From the NCBI GenBank assembly GCA_023426145.1, contig JAFABG010000036.1, forward strand, positions 43,161-107,160: a DNA stretch of 64,000 bases, given 5' to 3'. Both the position numbers and the translations under genes were made by a program. The notes under the pieces are model-generated. The model did not search any database. It saw only the letters and a list, made by a program, of their open reading frames with translations, and was not told where the DNA came from. Shown piece by piece: positions 41,823 through 51,671 of the stretch. This DNA is from Bacteroidota bacterium (lineage in GTDB: Bacteria; Bacteroidota; Bacteroidia; Bacteroidales; Bacteroidaceae). The stretch's first letter is position 1. Every line of letters starts with the position of its first letter.

Positions 41823-42668
41823 TCAAGACTTATATTTAATATTATCAATCAGTCTGACTTCTCCACAGAACACTGTAATACAGCCTACTATATACTGAGA
41901 ATCATCCCAATCTCTCACATTTTGCAGCTTATTGCCGTCAACGATCTCAAAATACTCCAAACGTAAACCTGGAGCTCCTTCTATAGCTTCTTCAACAAAC
42001 CTTTGCGTCTCTCTCACTGTATGTGAGGCTGCAAAGGTACGACTTTTAAATAAGGTTTGAGAAATATTTAAAGCATTTTCACGTTCTTGTACCGACAAGC
42101 GCTTATTCCTACTGCTTAAGGCCAAGCCATCAGCTTCACGCATAATGGGGCAACCAACTATCTCTAGTTCATAATCCATTTGCTTCACCATCTCACGAAT
42201 GATAGCTAATTGCTGAAAATCTTTTTCTCCAAAATAAGCTCGATCAGGTTGTACAGCATCAAACAATTTACTAACAATCTGACAAACCCCATTGAAATGT
42301 CCAGGACGAAATGCGCCCTCCATTACAGTATCCAAAGGAGCATAACTAAAAGAACGGATATCAGGCTGTGGATACATCTCTTGCACTGAAGGAACAAAAG
42401 CAAAGGTCGCTCCACAATCTTCTAAAAGGCGACAATCATCATCCAAGGTTCTAGGATAATTTGCTAAGTCATTTTTATCATTAAACTGAGTAGGATTTAC
42501 AAAAATGCTCACTACTGTTACACCATTCTCACTTACGCTGCGCTTTACCAGTGACGCGTGTCCTACATGTAAAGCCCCCATAGTGGGCACTAATCCAACC
42601 TTTTCACCCTGGGCTTTCAGCATTGCTAATTCAGTCTGTAAGTCCTTGATAGTGTGTATTACTTTCAT
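41823..42668 (-). CDS. panC: pantothenate synthetase
   Basis: 281 residues. PTMGALHVGHASL (HxGH at 34-37) and SSRNKRLS (the KMSKS-type loop) mark the ATP site; FGEKDFQQLAIIREM is the conserved middle. It joins pantoate and beta-alanine, the latter provided by the panD product encoded next. No panB in the window. Confidence 0.96.
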   Translation of the reverse strand: MKVIHTIKDLQTELAMLKAQGEKVGLVPTMGALHVGHASLVKRSVSENGVTVVSIFVNPTQFNDKNDLANYPRTLDDDCRLLEDCGATFAFVPSVQEMYPQPDIRSFSYAPLDTVMEGAFRPGHFNGVCQIVSKLFDAVQPDRAYFGEKDFQQLAIIREMVKQMDYELEIVGCPIMREADGLALSSRNKRLSVQERENALNISQTLFKSRTFAASHTVRETQRFVEEAIEGAPGLRLEYFEIVDGNKLQNVRDWDDSQYIVGCITVFCGEVRLIDNIKYKS

Positions 42669-42774
42669 TTTCGTTAATAGGTTTATGTTTTACTCGTTTG
42701 CAAAAACTCTGCAAAATAAACTAATATTTGCCACATAAAGAAAGAATATGGTATTTAAAGTTCCTTTTTTTTGC

Positions 42775-42782
42775 TATCTTTG
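42775..42782 (+). promoter_or_regulatory. promoter of the GT5-like gene
   Basis: TATCTTTG matches the -7 box, 28 bases before the ATG at 42811. Confidence 0.65.
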
Positions 42783-42810
42783 CAGAATATTATAGTGAAG
42801 TATTGTTATT

Positions 42811-43647
42811 ATGACAAAGGCAAATAAAGTTTTATTTATTACTCAAGAGATTACACCTTACGTTTCAGAATCCGAAATGGCCAATATAGGTAGAAACCTT
42901 CCACAGGCAATACAAGAAAAAGGCCGTGAAATCAGAACTTTTATGCCCAAATGGGGGAACATCAACGAACGCAGAAATCAACTGCACGAAGTGATTCGCC
43001 TCTCTGGTATGAACCTGATTATAGATGATACTGACCATCCCCTTATTATAAAAGTTGCCTCGATCCAATCCGCTCGTATGCAGGTATATTTTATTGATAA
43101 TGATGATTATTTTCAAAATCGTTTGCAAACAGCAGATGAGAATGGAATAGAATATAATGACAACGATAGTCGTGCTATTTTCTATGCACGTGGCGTTTTA
43201 GAAACGGTAAAAAAGCTTCGTTGGTGTCCTGATGTTATTCACTGCCATGGATGGATGACCGCACTAGCTCCAATTTACATTAAAAAAGCTTATAAAGACG
43301 AGCCTTCTTTCCGAGATGCAAAGGTTGTATTTTCTCTATACGAAGATGACTTTAAAAACTCATTAAGTAATGACTTTGCAAACAAAATGTTACTGAAAGG
43401 TATTACCAAAAAAGATCTGACTAATCTAAATGAACCGTTAGACTATGCGGCCCTTTGCAAACTTGCAGTTGACTACTCAGACGGTGTAATACAAAACAGC
43501 AAAAGTGTAAACCAATCTGTCATAGATTATGCTCGTCAAGCCGGGAAGTTAGTTCTTGATTACCAAGACCCAGAAAACTATGCCAATGCCTGCAACGAAT
43601 TCTACGATAAGGTATGGGATGTTACTACTGCTAACAAAGAAGAATAA
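42811..43647 (+). CDS. GT5 glycogen synthase-like protein, N-terminal domain only
   Basis: 278 residues, about the first Rossmann half of a GT5 glycogen/starch synthase (normally 470-500). VLFITQEITPYVSESEMANIGRNLPQ lines up with the family start, and DVIHCHGWMTALAPIYIKKAYK with its mid-region. Where active enzymes have the K-x-G-G-L ADP-glucose motif, this one has SESEMAN, and the C-terminal donor-binding domain is absent. The protein is therefore probably not a glucosyltransferase by itself; a regulatory or partner role with the GT4 encoded at 46785 is possible. Short versions of this sort occur in Bacteroides, so it is not obviously a recent truncation. Confidence 0.82.
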   Translation: MTKANKVLFITQEITPYVSESEMANIGRNLPQAIQEKGREIRTFMPKWGNINERRNQLHEVIRLSGMNLIIDDTDHPLIIKVASIQSARMQVYFIDNDDYFQNRLQTADENGIEYNDNDSRAIFYARGVLETVKKLRWCPDVIHCHGWMTALAPIYIKKAYKDEPSFRDAKVVFSLYEDDFKNSLSNDFANKMLLKGITKKDLTNLNEPLDYAALCKLAVDYSDGVIQNSKSVNQSVIDYARQAGKLVLDYQDPENYANACNEFYDKVWDVTTANKEE

Positions 43648-43667
43648 AAATCTATATACAGACAATC

Positions 43668-45266
43668 ATGAAAGCAAAATATGCCTTGATAGCTTTACTT
43701 GCAATCACCTTTTTCGGATGTGATGATAATACTGCAGGGTTGGGATCAGAAATGTTCCCAGACAATGATCAAAATATCAAAGGAAGGTTATCTACATTTG
43801 ATGTAACTACTAAATCGATTGAGACTGGTCAGATTTACGCGAAAACTAATATCGGATATGTAGGTAAATTTACCGATGAGACATTTGGTACTTATAAAGC
43901 AGGATTCCTAGCTCAACTAAATTGTCCTGATAATCTAACTTTTCCTGGAGTATATAATGGGACAACGATAGACAATAAAGGCAATATTTCCAACACGATG
44001 GTGAAAGAACCAGCAGATGATATTACGCTAATCTACGATAATAACAATCAAGTGATAGGCAATATCCATACTGTTGAAATAAATTTATGGTATAGTAGCT
44101 ATTTTGGCGATTCTCTTACAGCAAGCCGTCTAAGCGTCTATCAGATTACTAAAAAAGATCTAGATGAGAGTTCAGCATATTATACAGATATAAAACCTGA
44201 GGATTATTATAATGAAAGTTCTGATCTACTTGGAAGAAAAGCATATACTGCTTTAGATCTTTCTGCAGATCGTACAAGCAGTACATATGTACCGGGTGTG
44301 CATGTTTCATTTTCCACAGAGGTTGCTAATAGAATTGGAGGAGACATACTAACCGCTGCAAGAACTAAATCAAGATTGGATAATGAAACTTTTCAAAATC
44401 TTTTTAAAGGTGTATATGTTAAGAGTGACTATGGTGATGGTACAGTGTTATATATAGATAGAGTGCAAATGAACGTAGTATATAAGGCTTACGCTACAGA
44501 TACTACTGGAGTAATTCTAAAGAAAAAAATTCCTGAAGCTAATGGAAGTTTCGCTGACTCTACATATTATGGATATCGCCAATTCCTTTCTTCACGTGAA
44601 GTTATTCAAGCTAATCAGCTTACTAATGATCCACAGAAGATTAACTCATTAATTGAACAAAAGAACAACACATATCTTAAAAGTCCTGCTGGCATTTTCA
44701 CCGAAGCAACTTTACCTATAGCTGAGATTGAAAATAAACTAAAAGGTGATACTTTAAACTCTGTTAAGTTAACTTTTGCAAGCTATAATCAAACTAGTGA
44801 TAAGAAGTTTGGAATGGCTGCACCCAAAGATGTGGTTCTTTTGCGCAAGAAAATCCAAAATAGTTTCTTTGAAAACAATCAATTGGTAGATGATATATCC
44901 TCTTTTCGGACCACTCATTCAGCTAACCAGTATACATTTTACAACATTACTAAATTGATTAATGCTTGTATTGCAGAAAAAGAAGAGGCTAAAAGAAAAG
45001 CGGGTAACGCATGGAATGAAGCACAATGGCTCGAAGATAATAAGGATTGGAATAAAGTCATACTCATTCCTGTTCTTCTGAGTTACGATACCTCGAATGC
45101 TAATAGCCAATCATCTAATGTTATTAAAATACAACATGATCTTAAGCCAAGTTATGTACGCTTAAAAGGAGGAGAAGCTGGAGAAACACCAGAAGGAGAA
45201 GCATACAGATTAAAATTAGAAGTAACTTCTACTGACTTTGGGGCAACGACAAAAGCAAATAAATAA
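43668..45266 (+). CDS. DUF4270 lipoprotein
   Basis: 532 residues. Signal peptide with a lipobox (LAITFFGC), so a lipoprotein. The mature start NTAGLGSEMFPDNDQNIKG and the TNIGYVGKFTDETFGTYKAGFLAQL stretch mark DUF4270. Rich in beta-strands; function unknown, surface or periplasmic. 20 bases after the GT5-like gene, an association I recall as common in Bacteroides, though the relationship is unexplained. Confidence 0.9.
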   Translation: MKAKYALIALLAITFFGCDDNTAGLGSEMFPDNDQNIKGRLSTFDVTTKSIETGQIYAKTNIGYVGKFTDETFGTYKAGFLAQLNCPDNLTFPGVYNGTTIDNKGNISNTMVKEPADDITLIYDNNNQVIGNIHTVEINLWYSSYFGDSLTASRLSVYQITKKDLDESSAYYTDIKPEDYYNESSDLLGRKAYTALDLSADRTSSTYVPGVHVSFSTEVANRIGGDILTAARTKSRLDNETFQNLFKGVYVKSDYGDGTVLYIDRVQMNVVYKAYATDTTGVILKKKIPEANGSFADSTYYGYRQFLSSREVIQANQLTNDPQKINSLIEQKNNTYLKSPAGIFTEATLPIAEIENKLKGDTLNSVKLTFASYNQTSDKKFGMAAPKDVVLLRKKIQNSFFENNQLVDDISSFRTTHSANQYTFYNITKLINACIAEKEEAKRKAGNAWNEAQWLEDNKDWNKVILIPVLLSYDTSNANSQSSNVIKIQHDLKPSYVRLKGGEAGETPEGEAYRLKLEVTSTDFGATTKANK

Positions 45267-45293
45267 ATAAAAATCTATTTATATAGATATCGA

Positions 45294-45327
45294 GAGATGT
45301 GTCCGAGTAAGACACATCTCTTTTTTT
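45294..45327 (+). terminator. terminator of the DUF4270 gene
   Basis: GAGATGTGTC (45294-45303) with GACACATCTC (45311-45320) and TTTTTTT after it. Confidence 0.9.
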
Positions 45328-45345
45328 AACATATAATTTATGTGT

Positions 45346-45376
45346 AAAAAAGGTTGTGTCAAAATTGCCACAACCT
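45346..45376 (-). terminator. terminator of the GH57 operon
   Basis: AGGTTGTG (45351-45358) with CACAACCT (45369-45376); on minus a T-tract from the A-run at 45346-45350 follows. Confidence 0.8.
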
Positions 45377-45416
45377 TTCATTTATGAATAAGATATAAAG
45401 ATGCTAGATCAAGCAA

Positions 45417-46769
45417 TTATTTCTCAGCAGTACTTTTTTTAGTTCTTGACGTAACCTTCTTAGCTGTTTTATTAGGTTCTTTAGCTGCCTTTATTTGCCA
45501 TTTGGCTACCTCTTTCTGCAGCTCAGCTATTTCTTCACCCTGATTTTTTATTGTAGTCAGCAAGGAGTTTAACTCTTCATTATCTACATCTACGGGATAG
45601 AGCGAGTCTACTCTTTTAATAAAATCGCCTAATATATTCATGTAATTTGTAAAAGCATCATAAGGAGAATCATATATTCCACGATTCAACCAAACACCCG
45701 TATTTTTAGTTGTCATAAATCGAAAATTATTGCTAGCTTGCAAATAGTCCCAATCTTGCTTAATACGACGATCATCACATAAATGCACACGTTCAGCGAC
45801 ACTGTATAATTTATTAAAAGCTTCACGCTGAAGAATATTCCCTAACCAACTACTTGTATCTCTTTCTTCATCCACCCAAGACATTGGATAAAGAACATCA
45901 AGTGGAGAAACTGATTTCAACTTCGTTACAATCTCAGTAGGTGTAGAGAATGTTATTTTCTTAGCCTTTGCACATTCCGGCAGGGCTTTTAAAAACTCTA
46001 ATACATTAGAAGACAAAGGTTGAGACATACCTAAAGCACTCAACTCCATAAAAATATTGATCACTTGCTCATCTTGCGGTAAAGCGTCAATCCATCTAAT
46101 ATATTTATCGGCAAATAAAGGATATTCAGGCCACTCCGAATTGGAAAAGCGTAAGCTAATATCATCTGATAATTTAAAATCTCTCAACAATAGCTTAAGA
46201 CTTGGAGCCTGATTACAATGGTACACATAATGAGGGCTTTTCCAACCCAACACATGTTTAGCACCCTCTGTAAGCATTCCTTTAAATCCCATAGAAGAGA
46301 CAATACCACCAATCTCATCAGAATAGATCAAACTAGAATTTCTAAACACTTTGGGCTCTTTACCAAACATTTGCTTCATCTTAGCACGCTGACGAAGAAC
46401 TTCTTCACGAAAACAATCCTCATTAGCTAAGGAAGACAATCCATGTGAATACGGTTCGCAAAGAAACTCACACCCTCCCGTATCATTCAACTGATGCAAT
46501 AAATCAATAACTGCTGGAGCATGAATCTCAAGTTGTTCCAATGCTACGCCGGAAATAGAAAGTGCGACTTTAAACGCACCACCTGAGTTTTTAACCATTT
46601 CAATTAATGTACTTAAAGCAGGTATATAAGATTTCTCAGCAACTTCATTCATTCCAGCCTCATTCGCATAATCATCATAATAGTAATGATCCGTGCCAAT
46701 GTCAAAGAAACGATAACGTTTCAAATGTATAATCTGATGTATTTCAAAATAAAGACAGATCGTTCTCAT
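45417..46769 (-). CDS. GH57 alpha-amylase-type glycoside hydrolase
   Basis: 450 residues. The N-terminus MRTICLYFEIHQIIHLKRY carries the F-H-H/EIHQ opening of GH57, followed by LIEMVKNSGGAFKVALSISG and CEFLCEPYSHGLSSLANEDCFREEV, which include candidate catalytic and substrate residues. The C-terminal 60 residues form a lysine-rich helix/coil. GH57 enzymes hydrolyse or rearrange alpha-1,4-glucans in the cytoplasm (no signal peptide here). Third gene of the debranching enzyme-GT4-GH57 operon, 15 bases after GT4. Confidence 0.9.
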   Translation of the reverse strand: MRTICLYFEIHQIIHLKRYRFFDIGTDHYYYDDYANEAGMNEVAEKSYIPALSTLIEMVKNSGGAFKVALSISGVALEQLEIHAPAVIDLLHQLNDTGGCEFLCEPYSHGLSSLANEDCFREEVLRQRAKMKQMFGKEPKVFRNSSLIYSDEIGGIVSSMGFKGMLTEGAKHVLGWKSPHYVYHCNQAPSLKLLLRDFKLSDDISLRFSNSEWPEYPLFADKYIRWIDALPQDEQVINIFMELSALGMSQPLSSNVLEFLKALPECAKAKKITFSTPTEIVTKLKSVSPLDVLYPMSWVDEERDTSSWLGNILQREAFNKLYSVAERVHLCDDRRIKQDWDYLQASNNFRFMTTKNTGVWLNRGIYDSPYDAFTNYMNILGDFIKRVDSLYPVDVDNEELNSLLTTIKNQGEEIAELQKEVAKWQIKAAKEPNKTAKKVTSRTKKSTAEK

Positions 46770-46784
46770 AGTCTATATTATTTA

Positions 46785-48056
46785 TTATTTAGCAAAATTT
46801 TTAATAACCTCGTCATAGATAGCTCGAACTTTATATCCAACACTCTCCCATTTTATCTGATCTACTTCTTTCTTACCTTCTTCTTTTAGGTATTCGTACA
46901 TAGCAGGATAAGTACAAATGGAATAAATGGCATCAGCCATAGCATGAATATCCCAATAATCAGTTTTAATACACTTTTCCAAAATCTCAGCACAACCTGA
47001 TTGTTTAGATATAATGGAAGGAACACTGCATTGCATAGCTTCTAAAGGAGAAATACCGAAAGGCTCCGAGACAGAGGGCATAATGTATACATCGCTTGCT
47101 TTCAAAACCTCGTATACTTGCTTACCCTTCATGAAACCAGGAAAATGAAAACGATCGGCTATTCCACGTTGAGCGACCAACCGAATCATTTGATCCATCA
47201 TATCCCCACTACCAGCCATAACAAAACGAACATTTCTCGTACGATGCAGAACCATAGCAGCAGCTTCTACAAAATATTCAGGCCCTTTCTGCATTGTAAT
47301 ACGCCCTAAAAAAGTAACGACTTTCTCACTTGGTTTCTTCTGTGGAACAATATCTTGAATATCCTGAGATAAAGGAGAAACAGCATTATGCACGGTAGAT
47401 ACCTTTTTCGGATCCTGAAAATACTTATCTATAACCGTCTGACGAGTTAGCTCACTCACACACATAATGTGATCGGCATTATCCATTCCATTCTTCTCAA
47501 TAGCATATACAGTTGGATTTACATTACCTCGACTACGGTCAAAATCTGTAGCATGCACATGAATAACCAAAGGTTTTCCTGACACCTGCTTTGCGTGAAT
47601 TCCAGCAGGATAAGTAAGCCAATCATGGGAATGGATAATATCAAACTCTTGCTGGCGAGCGATTACTCCCGCAACTATAGAATAATTATTAATTTCCTCA
47701 TGAAGATTATCAGGGTAACGCCCAGAAAAGTCAATACACCCCAATTCGTTAGTATTAAGGTAATTAAAATCAGCATAAATATGATCACGCAAATTATAGT
47801 ATAACTGCGGATCCATGTAATTACCGACACAACTGTTCACAAAGTTCCAATCAACATTTTTCCAAACCACCGGTGTACTATTCATACCGATTATCTTTAA
47901 AAAACTTTGATCTTCATCTCCCCATGGTTTAGGAATACAAAATGTAATTTCCAAATCAGACTGTTGAGACATCCCTTTTGTTAAACCGTAACTAGCAGTT
48001 CCTAAACCTCCTAAGATATGCGGGGGGAACTCCCATCCAAACATTAAAACTTTCAT
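46785..48056 (-). CDS. GT4 glycosyltransferase, glycogen synthase-type
   Basis: 423 residues. MFGWEFPPHILGGLGTASYGLTKGM gives the N-terminal glycine-rich loop, HSHDWLTYPAG the acceptor side, VTFLGRITMQKGPEYFVEAA and SEPFGISPLEAMQCSVPSI the donor-binding E-x7-E motif of GT4. In Bacteroides, genes of this type stand next to debranching enzyme and GH57 and are taken as glycogen synthases, distinct from GT5. Full-length, unlike the GT5-like protein across the divergent boundary. Confidence 0.88.
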   Translation of the reverse strand: MKVLMFGWEFPPHILGGLGTASYGLTKGMSQQSDLEITFCIPKPWGDEDQSFLKIIGMNSTPVVWKNVDWNFVNSCVGNYMDPQLYYNLRDHIYADFNYLNTNELGCIDFSGRYPDNLHEEINNYSIVAGVIARQQEFDIIHSHDWLTYPAGIHAKQVSGKPLVIHVHATDFDRSRGNVNPTVYAIEKNGMDNADHIMCVSELTRQTVIDKYFQDPKKVSTVHNAVSPLSQDIQDIVPQKKPSEKVVTFLGRITMQKGPEYFVEAAAMVLHRTRNVRFVMAGSGDMMDQMIRLVAQRGIADRFHFPGFMKGKQVYEVLKASDVYIMPSVSEPFGISPLEAMQCSVPSIISKQSGCAEILEKCIKTDYWDIHAMADAIYSICTYPAMYEYLKEEGKKEVDQIKWESVGYKVRAIYDEVIKNFAK

Positions 48057-48071
48057 TTACGTTCCTCCTCT

Positions 48072-50009
48072 TTAATAATACTTAGATAATAGCTTTAGGA
48101 TACGGAGTACTTCGGCAACATTCATAGCAAAAGATACAGCTCCTCTACCCTTGAAAGGCGGGTTACCATCAAATAGTTCAGGCAACGAACTAATACAATG
48201 AATGGTTAATTCATCTTCAAGCCCAATGAGCTGACGTTCAATAAATGAAAGCCCACTCATTTTGTAAATCTTTAAATACGCCTCCATATAAAATCCCATT
48301 AACCAAGGCCATGCTGTACCTTGATGATAAGCATAATCACGTTGCTTTTGAGGGCCAACATAATTGGGATTGTAACCCGCACTTTTAGGACTTAATGTAC
48401 GCAAACCTTTGGGAGTAAGTAACTCTTTTGTAGCAATATCAAGCACTTGTTTCCTTTGAGCTCTATCCAACGGAGAATAATCAAAGGCCACAGCAAATAT
48501 CATATTAGGGCGAACACTCCAATCCATCATGTTTCCGTCAACGTAGTCGAGTAAATATCCATACTCATTACGAAAGACTTCAATAAATGATTGTCCTGTT
48601 ATCGTAGCCTGAGCATCAAGTTCATCAGCGAAATGCGTATTTCCCCCTTCACGCAAAATATCTGCAATAAAACGAAGCGCATTATACCACAGAGCATTAA
48701 ACTCAACAATATATCCTGTACGAGGTATCACTGGGTGTCCATCAGCAGTTGAGTTCATCCAAGTAATAGCTTTATCCATTCCATTGGCATATAATAACCC
48801 ATTTTTATGCAAAAAAAGATTATCATGTTTGCGTTGACGAATAAACTCTATAATTAGTTCTAGTAATTCACCATATTTACTTCTACATTGCTCGCGCGAT
48901 GTTTCTTTCGCATACTGTTGCAAAGCCCAAACTGCCCAAAGCAAAACATCTGGATGCTCTATCTCATAAACTTTATAAGGTGCAGACTCACCATTAATAA
49001 AACAACGAATAGCTTTTTCTGCAGTGACCATGACATCTTCAAACTGGTCTATCTCATCAATGGCTAAGGTCAACCCTGGTAAAGAAATAAACATGTCACG
49101 TGCACGACATTTAAACCACGGGTAACCAGCAAGAATATAATGCTCTCCTTCCTGTCGATTATGAAATTGATGAGCTGAGTTTTTAAGACAGTGATAGAAG
49201 CTATCTCGCGGAGTACGATCTGCTACTTCGGCTTCAAAAGTCTGCTTTAGTCTACGAGTAGATACTTCTGATATGCCTGCTGAGAAAACAATGCTCTCTC
49301 CTTTTTTTATGTTCACTTCAAAATATCCAGGCACATACAAATCTTCATTGAAGTCATAACCACGCTCTTGTTCCTTAGGATATTCAATTCCACGATACCA
49401 ATCCGGTTGATAATGGAATTCACACGATTTATTTAACTGCATGAATAGCTCTGGATAGCCTGGATACATACAAGTTTTAATTCCATTTTCGACTAATTGG
49501 TACTCTCTACTTGCATGGGCATTTTCATGGGTGTATTCGCGAACACTTCGAAAAGCTAAAAATGGACGAAAACGTAAGGTCGTTGCAGAATGGGCTTCAA
49601 GTAAGGTGTAACGAATTAGAATTCTATTTTCATTATGTACAAAGATTTTTTCTTTACGCAAAACCACTCCTCCAACACGATAAGTTGTCGCTGGAATATG
49701 CTCGCAATCAAATTCACGGATGTACTTATGTCCATTCGGACTAAAATTATTTCCCTGATACTTATGCAAGCCCAGATTAAACTCGGCACCGTGTTGAATT
49801 ACAGTTTCATCTAAGGAAGAAAGTAGCACATGATTTTCATCATCAATATTAGGAATTGGAATTACCAACAGGCCGTGATATTTGCGTGTGTTACAATCAA
49901 CAATCGTTGTACAATGATAAGCTCCTGCTTTGTTAGTCCGAAGGATTTCTCTTTGAAGAGTTTCTTCCAGATTCGTCATGAGGGTCTTGTCAAATCGTAA
50001 ATAACTCAT
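48072..50009 (-). CDS. glycogen debranching enzyme (amylo-alpha-1,6-glucosidase)
   Basis: 645 residues. N-terminal beta-domain (TNKAGAYHCTTIVDCNTRKYHGLLV, then FSPNGHKYIREFDCEHIP) and an (alpha/alpha)6 GH133-type catalytic part (AGYPWFKCRARDMFISLPGL, ITWMNSTADGHPVIPRTGY, YAYHQGTAWPWLMGFYMEAYLK). It removes alpha-1,6 branches from glycogen in the cytoplasm. First gene of the minus-strand glycogen operon, 16 bases before the GT4 gene. The whole 48072-50009 frame is intact. Confidence 0.93.
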   Translation of the reverse strand: MSYLRFDKTLMTNLEETLQREILRTNKAGAYHCTTIVDCNTRKYHGLLVIPIPNIDDENHVLLSSLDETVIQHGAEFNLGLHKYQGNNFSPNGHKYIREFDCEHIPATTYRVGGVVLRKEKIFVHNENRILIRYTLLEAHSATTLRFRPFLAFRSVREYTHENAHASREYQLVENGIKTCMYPGYPELFMQLNKSCEFHYQPDWYRGIEYPKEQERGYDFNEDLYVPGYFEVNIKKGESIVFSAGISEVSTRRLKQTFEAEVADRTPRDSFYHCLKNSAHQFHNRQEGEHYILAGYPWFKCRARDMFISLPGLTLAIDEIDQFEDVMVTAEKAIRCFINGESAPYKVYEIEHPDVLLWAVWALQQYAKETSREQCRSKYGELLELIIEFIRQRKHDNLFLHKNGLLYANGMDKAITWMNSTADGHPVIPRTGYIVEFNALWYNALRFIADILREGGNTHFADELDAQATITGQSFIEVFRNEYGYLLDYVDGNMMDWSVRPNMIFAVAFDYSPLDRAQRKQVLDIATKELLTPKGLRTLSPKSAGYNPNYVGPQKQRDYAYHQGTAWPWLMGFYMEAYLKIYKMSGLSFIERQLIGLEDELTIHCISSLPELFDGNPPFKGRGAVSFAMNVAEVLRILKLLSKYY

Positions 50010-50123
50010 AGTTGTGCATTTATTAAAGGTTAATTATTGGTCACAATTTTCATCATAAATATAATCATTTCAGTTTCTTTTAGCTATAACATCCATGGCA
50101 TTGTATGGTATAACTATAATTTC

Positions 50124-50131
50124 CAAATGTA
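50124..50131 (-). promoter_or_regulatory. promoter of the glycogen operon
   Basis: CAAATGTA on plus is TACATTTG on minus, a -7 box about 115 bases before the debranching enzyme start. Confidence 0.5.
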
Positions 50132-50225
50132 CAAATTATAGATAATAATCGAAATAAAAAGGCTTTTTATTTTCTGTTTTTGTGCAAATATTCGTAGTAT
50201 TGCGTAAAATTGAGAAAAGAATCTA

Positions 50226-50900
50226 ATGAAGAGAGATACTCAGCGTATAATCCTTGCTGCAGCTGTACCTTTGCTCCTTGTTTTCATCCTATACATACTA
50301 AAAATTTTAGAAATAGGAATGAACTGGGATTTATCACATTTTGGAATATACCCAAGAGAGAAATATGGAATAATAGGAATTCTAACACATCCTTTAATAC
50401 ACAATGGAGTAAAACATTTAATAGCAAACACATTGCCACTACTTTTTTTATCATGGTGCTTATTCTATTTCTACAGAGGTATTGCCGGACGAATATTTGT
50501 TATCATTTGGATCGGAACTGGTATTTTGACTTACATTATTGGAAAGCCCGGATGGCATATTGGAGCTAGTGGATTAATTTACGGTCTTGCCTTTTTCCTG
50601 TTTTTCAGCGGTATTATGAGAAAGCATATTCCTCTCATTTCAGTTTCGCTACTAATAACTTTCTTATACGGAGGTATTATCTGGCAGATGTTCCCACATT
50701 TTTCTCCAGCAAATATATCCTGGGAAGGGCATCTTAGCGGAGGCATCATGGGTACTTTATGCTCTCTTATTTTTTTAAATCATGGGCCACAACGTCTTGA
50801 TCCATTTGCCAATGAAACAGATGAAGAATCTTATCTAGAGGAAGAAGAAGTCTGTCAGGAAAACGACTTAAAAGGATCTGAAGATGAGTCGATTTTATAG
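50226..50900 (+). CDS. rhomboid-family intramembrane serine protease
   Basis: 224 residues with six or so membrane helices. Serine 115 in GASGLIYG and histidine 169 in WEGHLSGGIMG form the catalytic dyad; HLIAN at 64-68 adds the oxyanion-site histidine and asparagine. It cleaves membrane proteins in the lipid bilayer. The tail after about 195 is acidic and cytoplasmic. Upstream, TAGTATTG (50195-50202) is a near-match to the -7 box. Confidence 0.93.
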   Translation: MKRDTQRIILAAAVPLLLVFILYILKILEIGMNWDLSHFGIYPREKYGIIGILTHPLIHNGVKHLIANTLPLLFLSWCLFYFYRGIAGRIFVIIWIGTGILTYIIGKPGWHIGASGLIYGLAFFLFFSGIMRKHIPLISVSLLITFLYGGIIWQMFPHFSPANISWEGHLSGGIMGTLCSLIFLNHGPQRLDPFANETDEESYLEEEEVCQENDLKGSEDESIL

Positions 50901-50933
50901 ATTATAATATTCAAATCACTAATAATCTATTAA

Positions 50934-51533
50934 TTAATGTTTCTGCAAAGCCTCAATTAACGACGTTATATTAGCAGTAAACAATCTCACAGATATTGCC
51001 AACAGAATGATCCCGAAAAATTTACGAATAATATATATTCCTCCTTTCCCAAGAAAACGCTCAACATGTCCAGTCATTTTAACCACAAAATACACCCATA
51101 TCATGTTAAGTATCAAAGCTATGATTATATTAATACTAGCATATTCAGCACGAAGCGAAAGAAGTGTAGTAAACGCTCCAGCTCCAGCTAGTAAAGGGAA
51201 AACTAAAGGAACAAGCGTTGCTTCTTTTATTGGTCCCTGGTTCTTAAATATCTCAATATCTAAAATCATTTCTAAAGACATAAGAAAAATAACAAATGCA
51301 CCTGCAATAGCAAAAGATTCAATATCAACATGAAATAATTTCAGCAACATATCACCAGCATAGAAAAAACCTATCAACAAAGCAAAAGAAATAAGCGTAG
51401 CCTTTATCGCATTCACATCTTTTCCTTTTTCCTTAAGATTGATAATAATAGGTATAGAACCGATAATATCAATTACAGCAAAAAGTACAATAAATGCACT
51501 AATCATTTGTTGCCAATTAAAACCTGCTAACAT
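50934..51533 (-). CDS. MarC-family membrane protein
   Basis: 199 residues with six membrane helices. IDIIGSIPIIINLKEKGKDVNAI near the start, FVIFLMSLEMILDIEIF and PLVFPLLAGAGAFTTLLSLR in the middle follow the MarC pattern. Function unknown; the old link with multiple antibiotic resistance is not upheld in E. coli. A perfect TATATTTG -7 box on minus lies at 51554-51561. Confidence 0.92.
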   Translation of the reverse strand: MLAGFNWQQMISAFIVLFAVIDIIGSIPIIINLKEKGKDVNAIKATLISFALLIGFFYAGDMLLKLFHVDIESFAIAGAFVIFLMSLEMILDIEIFKNQGPIKEATLVPLVFPLLAGAGAFTTLLSLRAEYASINIIIALILNMIWVYFVVKMTGHVERFLGKGGIYIIRKFFGIILLAISVRLFTANITSLIEALQKH

Positions 51534-51553
51534 AATTTCCTCCTTTTTATTTG

Positions 51554-51561
51554 CAAATATA
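51554..51561 (-). promoter_or_regulatory. promoter of the MarC gene
   Basis: CAAATATA on plus, TATATTTG on minus, 21 bases before the start codon. Confidence 0.65.
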
Positions 51562-51638
51562 GTCTATTTTTATACATTCAAACAATAAAAAAAACAAAAA
51601 GAATAGGGAAATGTTGACCGAACTGTTATTTTTATGAG

Positions 51639-51646
51639 TAAATTTG
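51639..51646 (+). promoter_or_regulatory. promoter of the second Crp/Fnr gene
   Basis: TAAATTTG matches the -7 box, 26 bases before the ATG at 51672. No TGTG-N8-CACA site is seen here, unlike at the gene at 12055. Confidence 0.6.
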
Positions 51647-51671
51647 TAGGATTAATAAGCTATTATAACTC

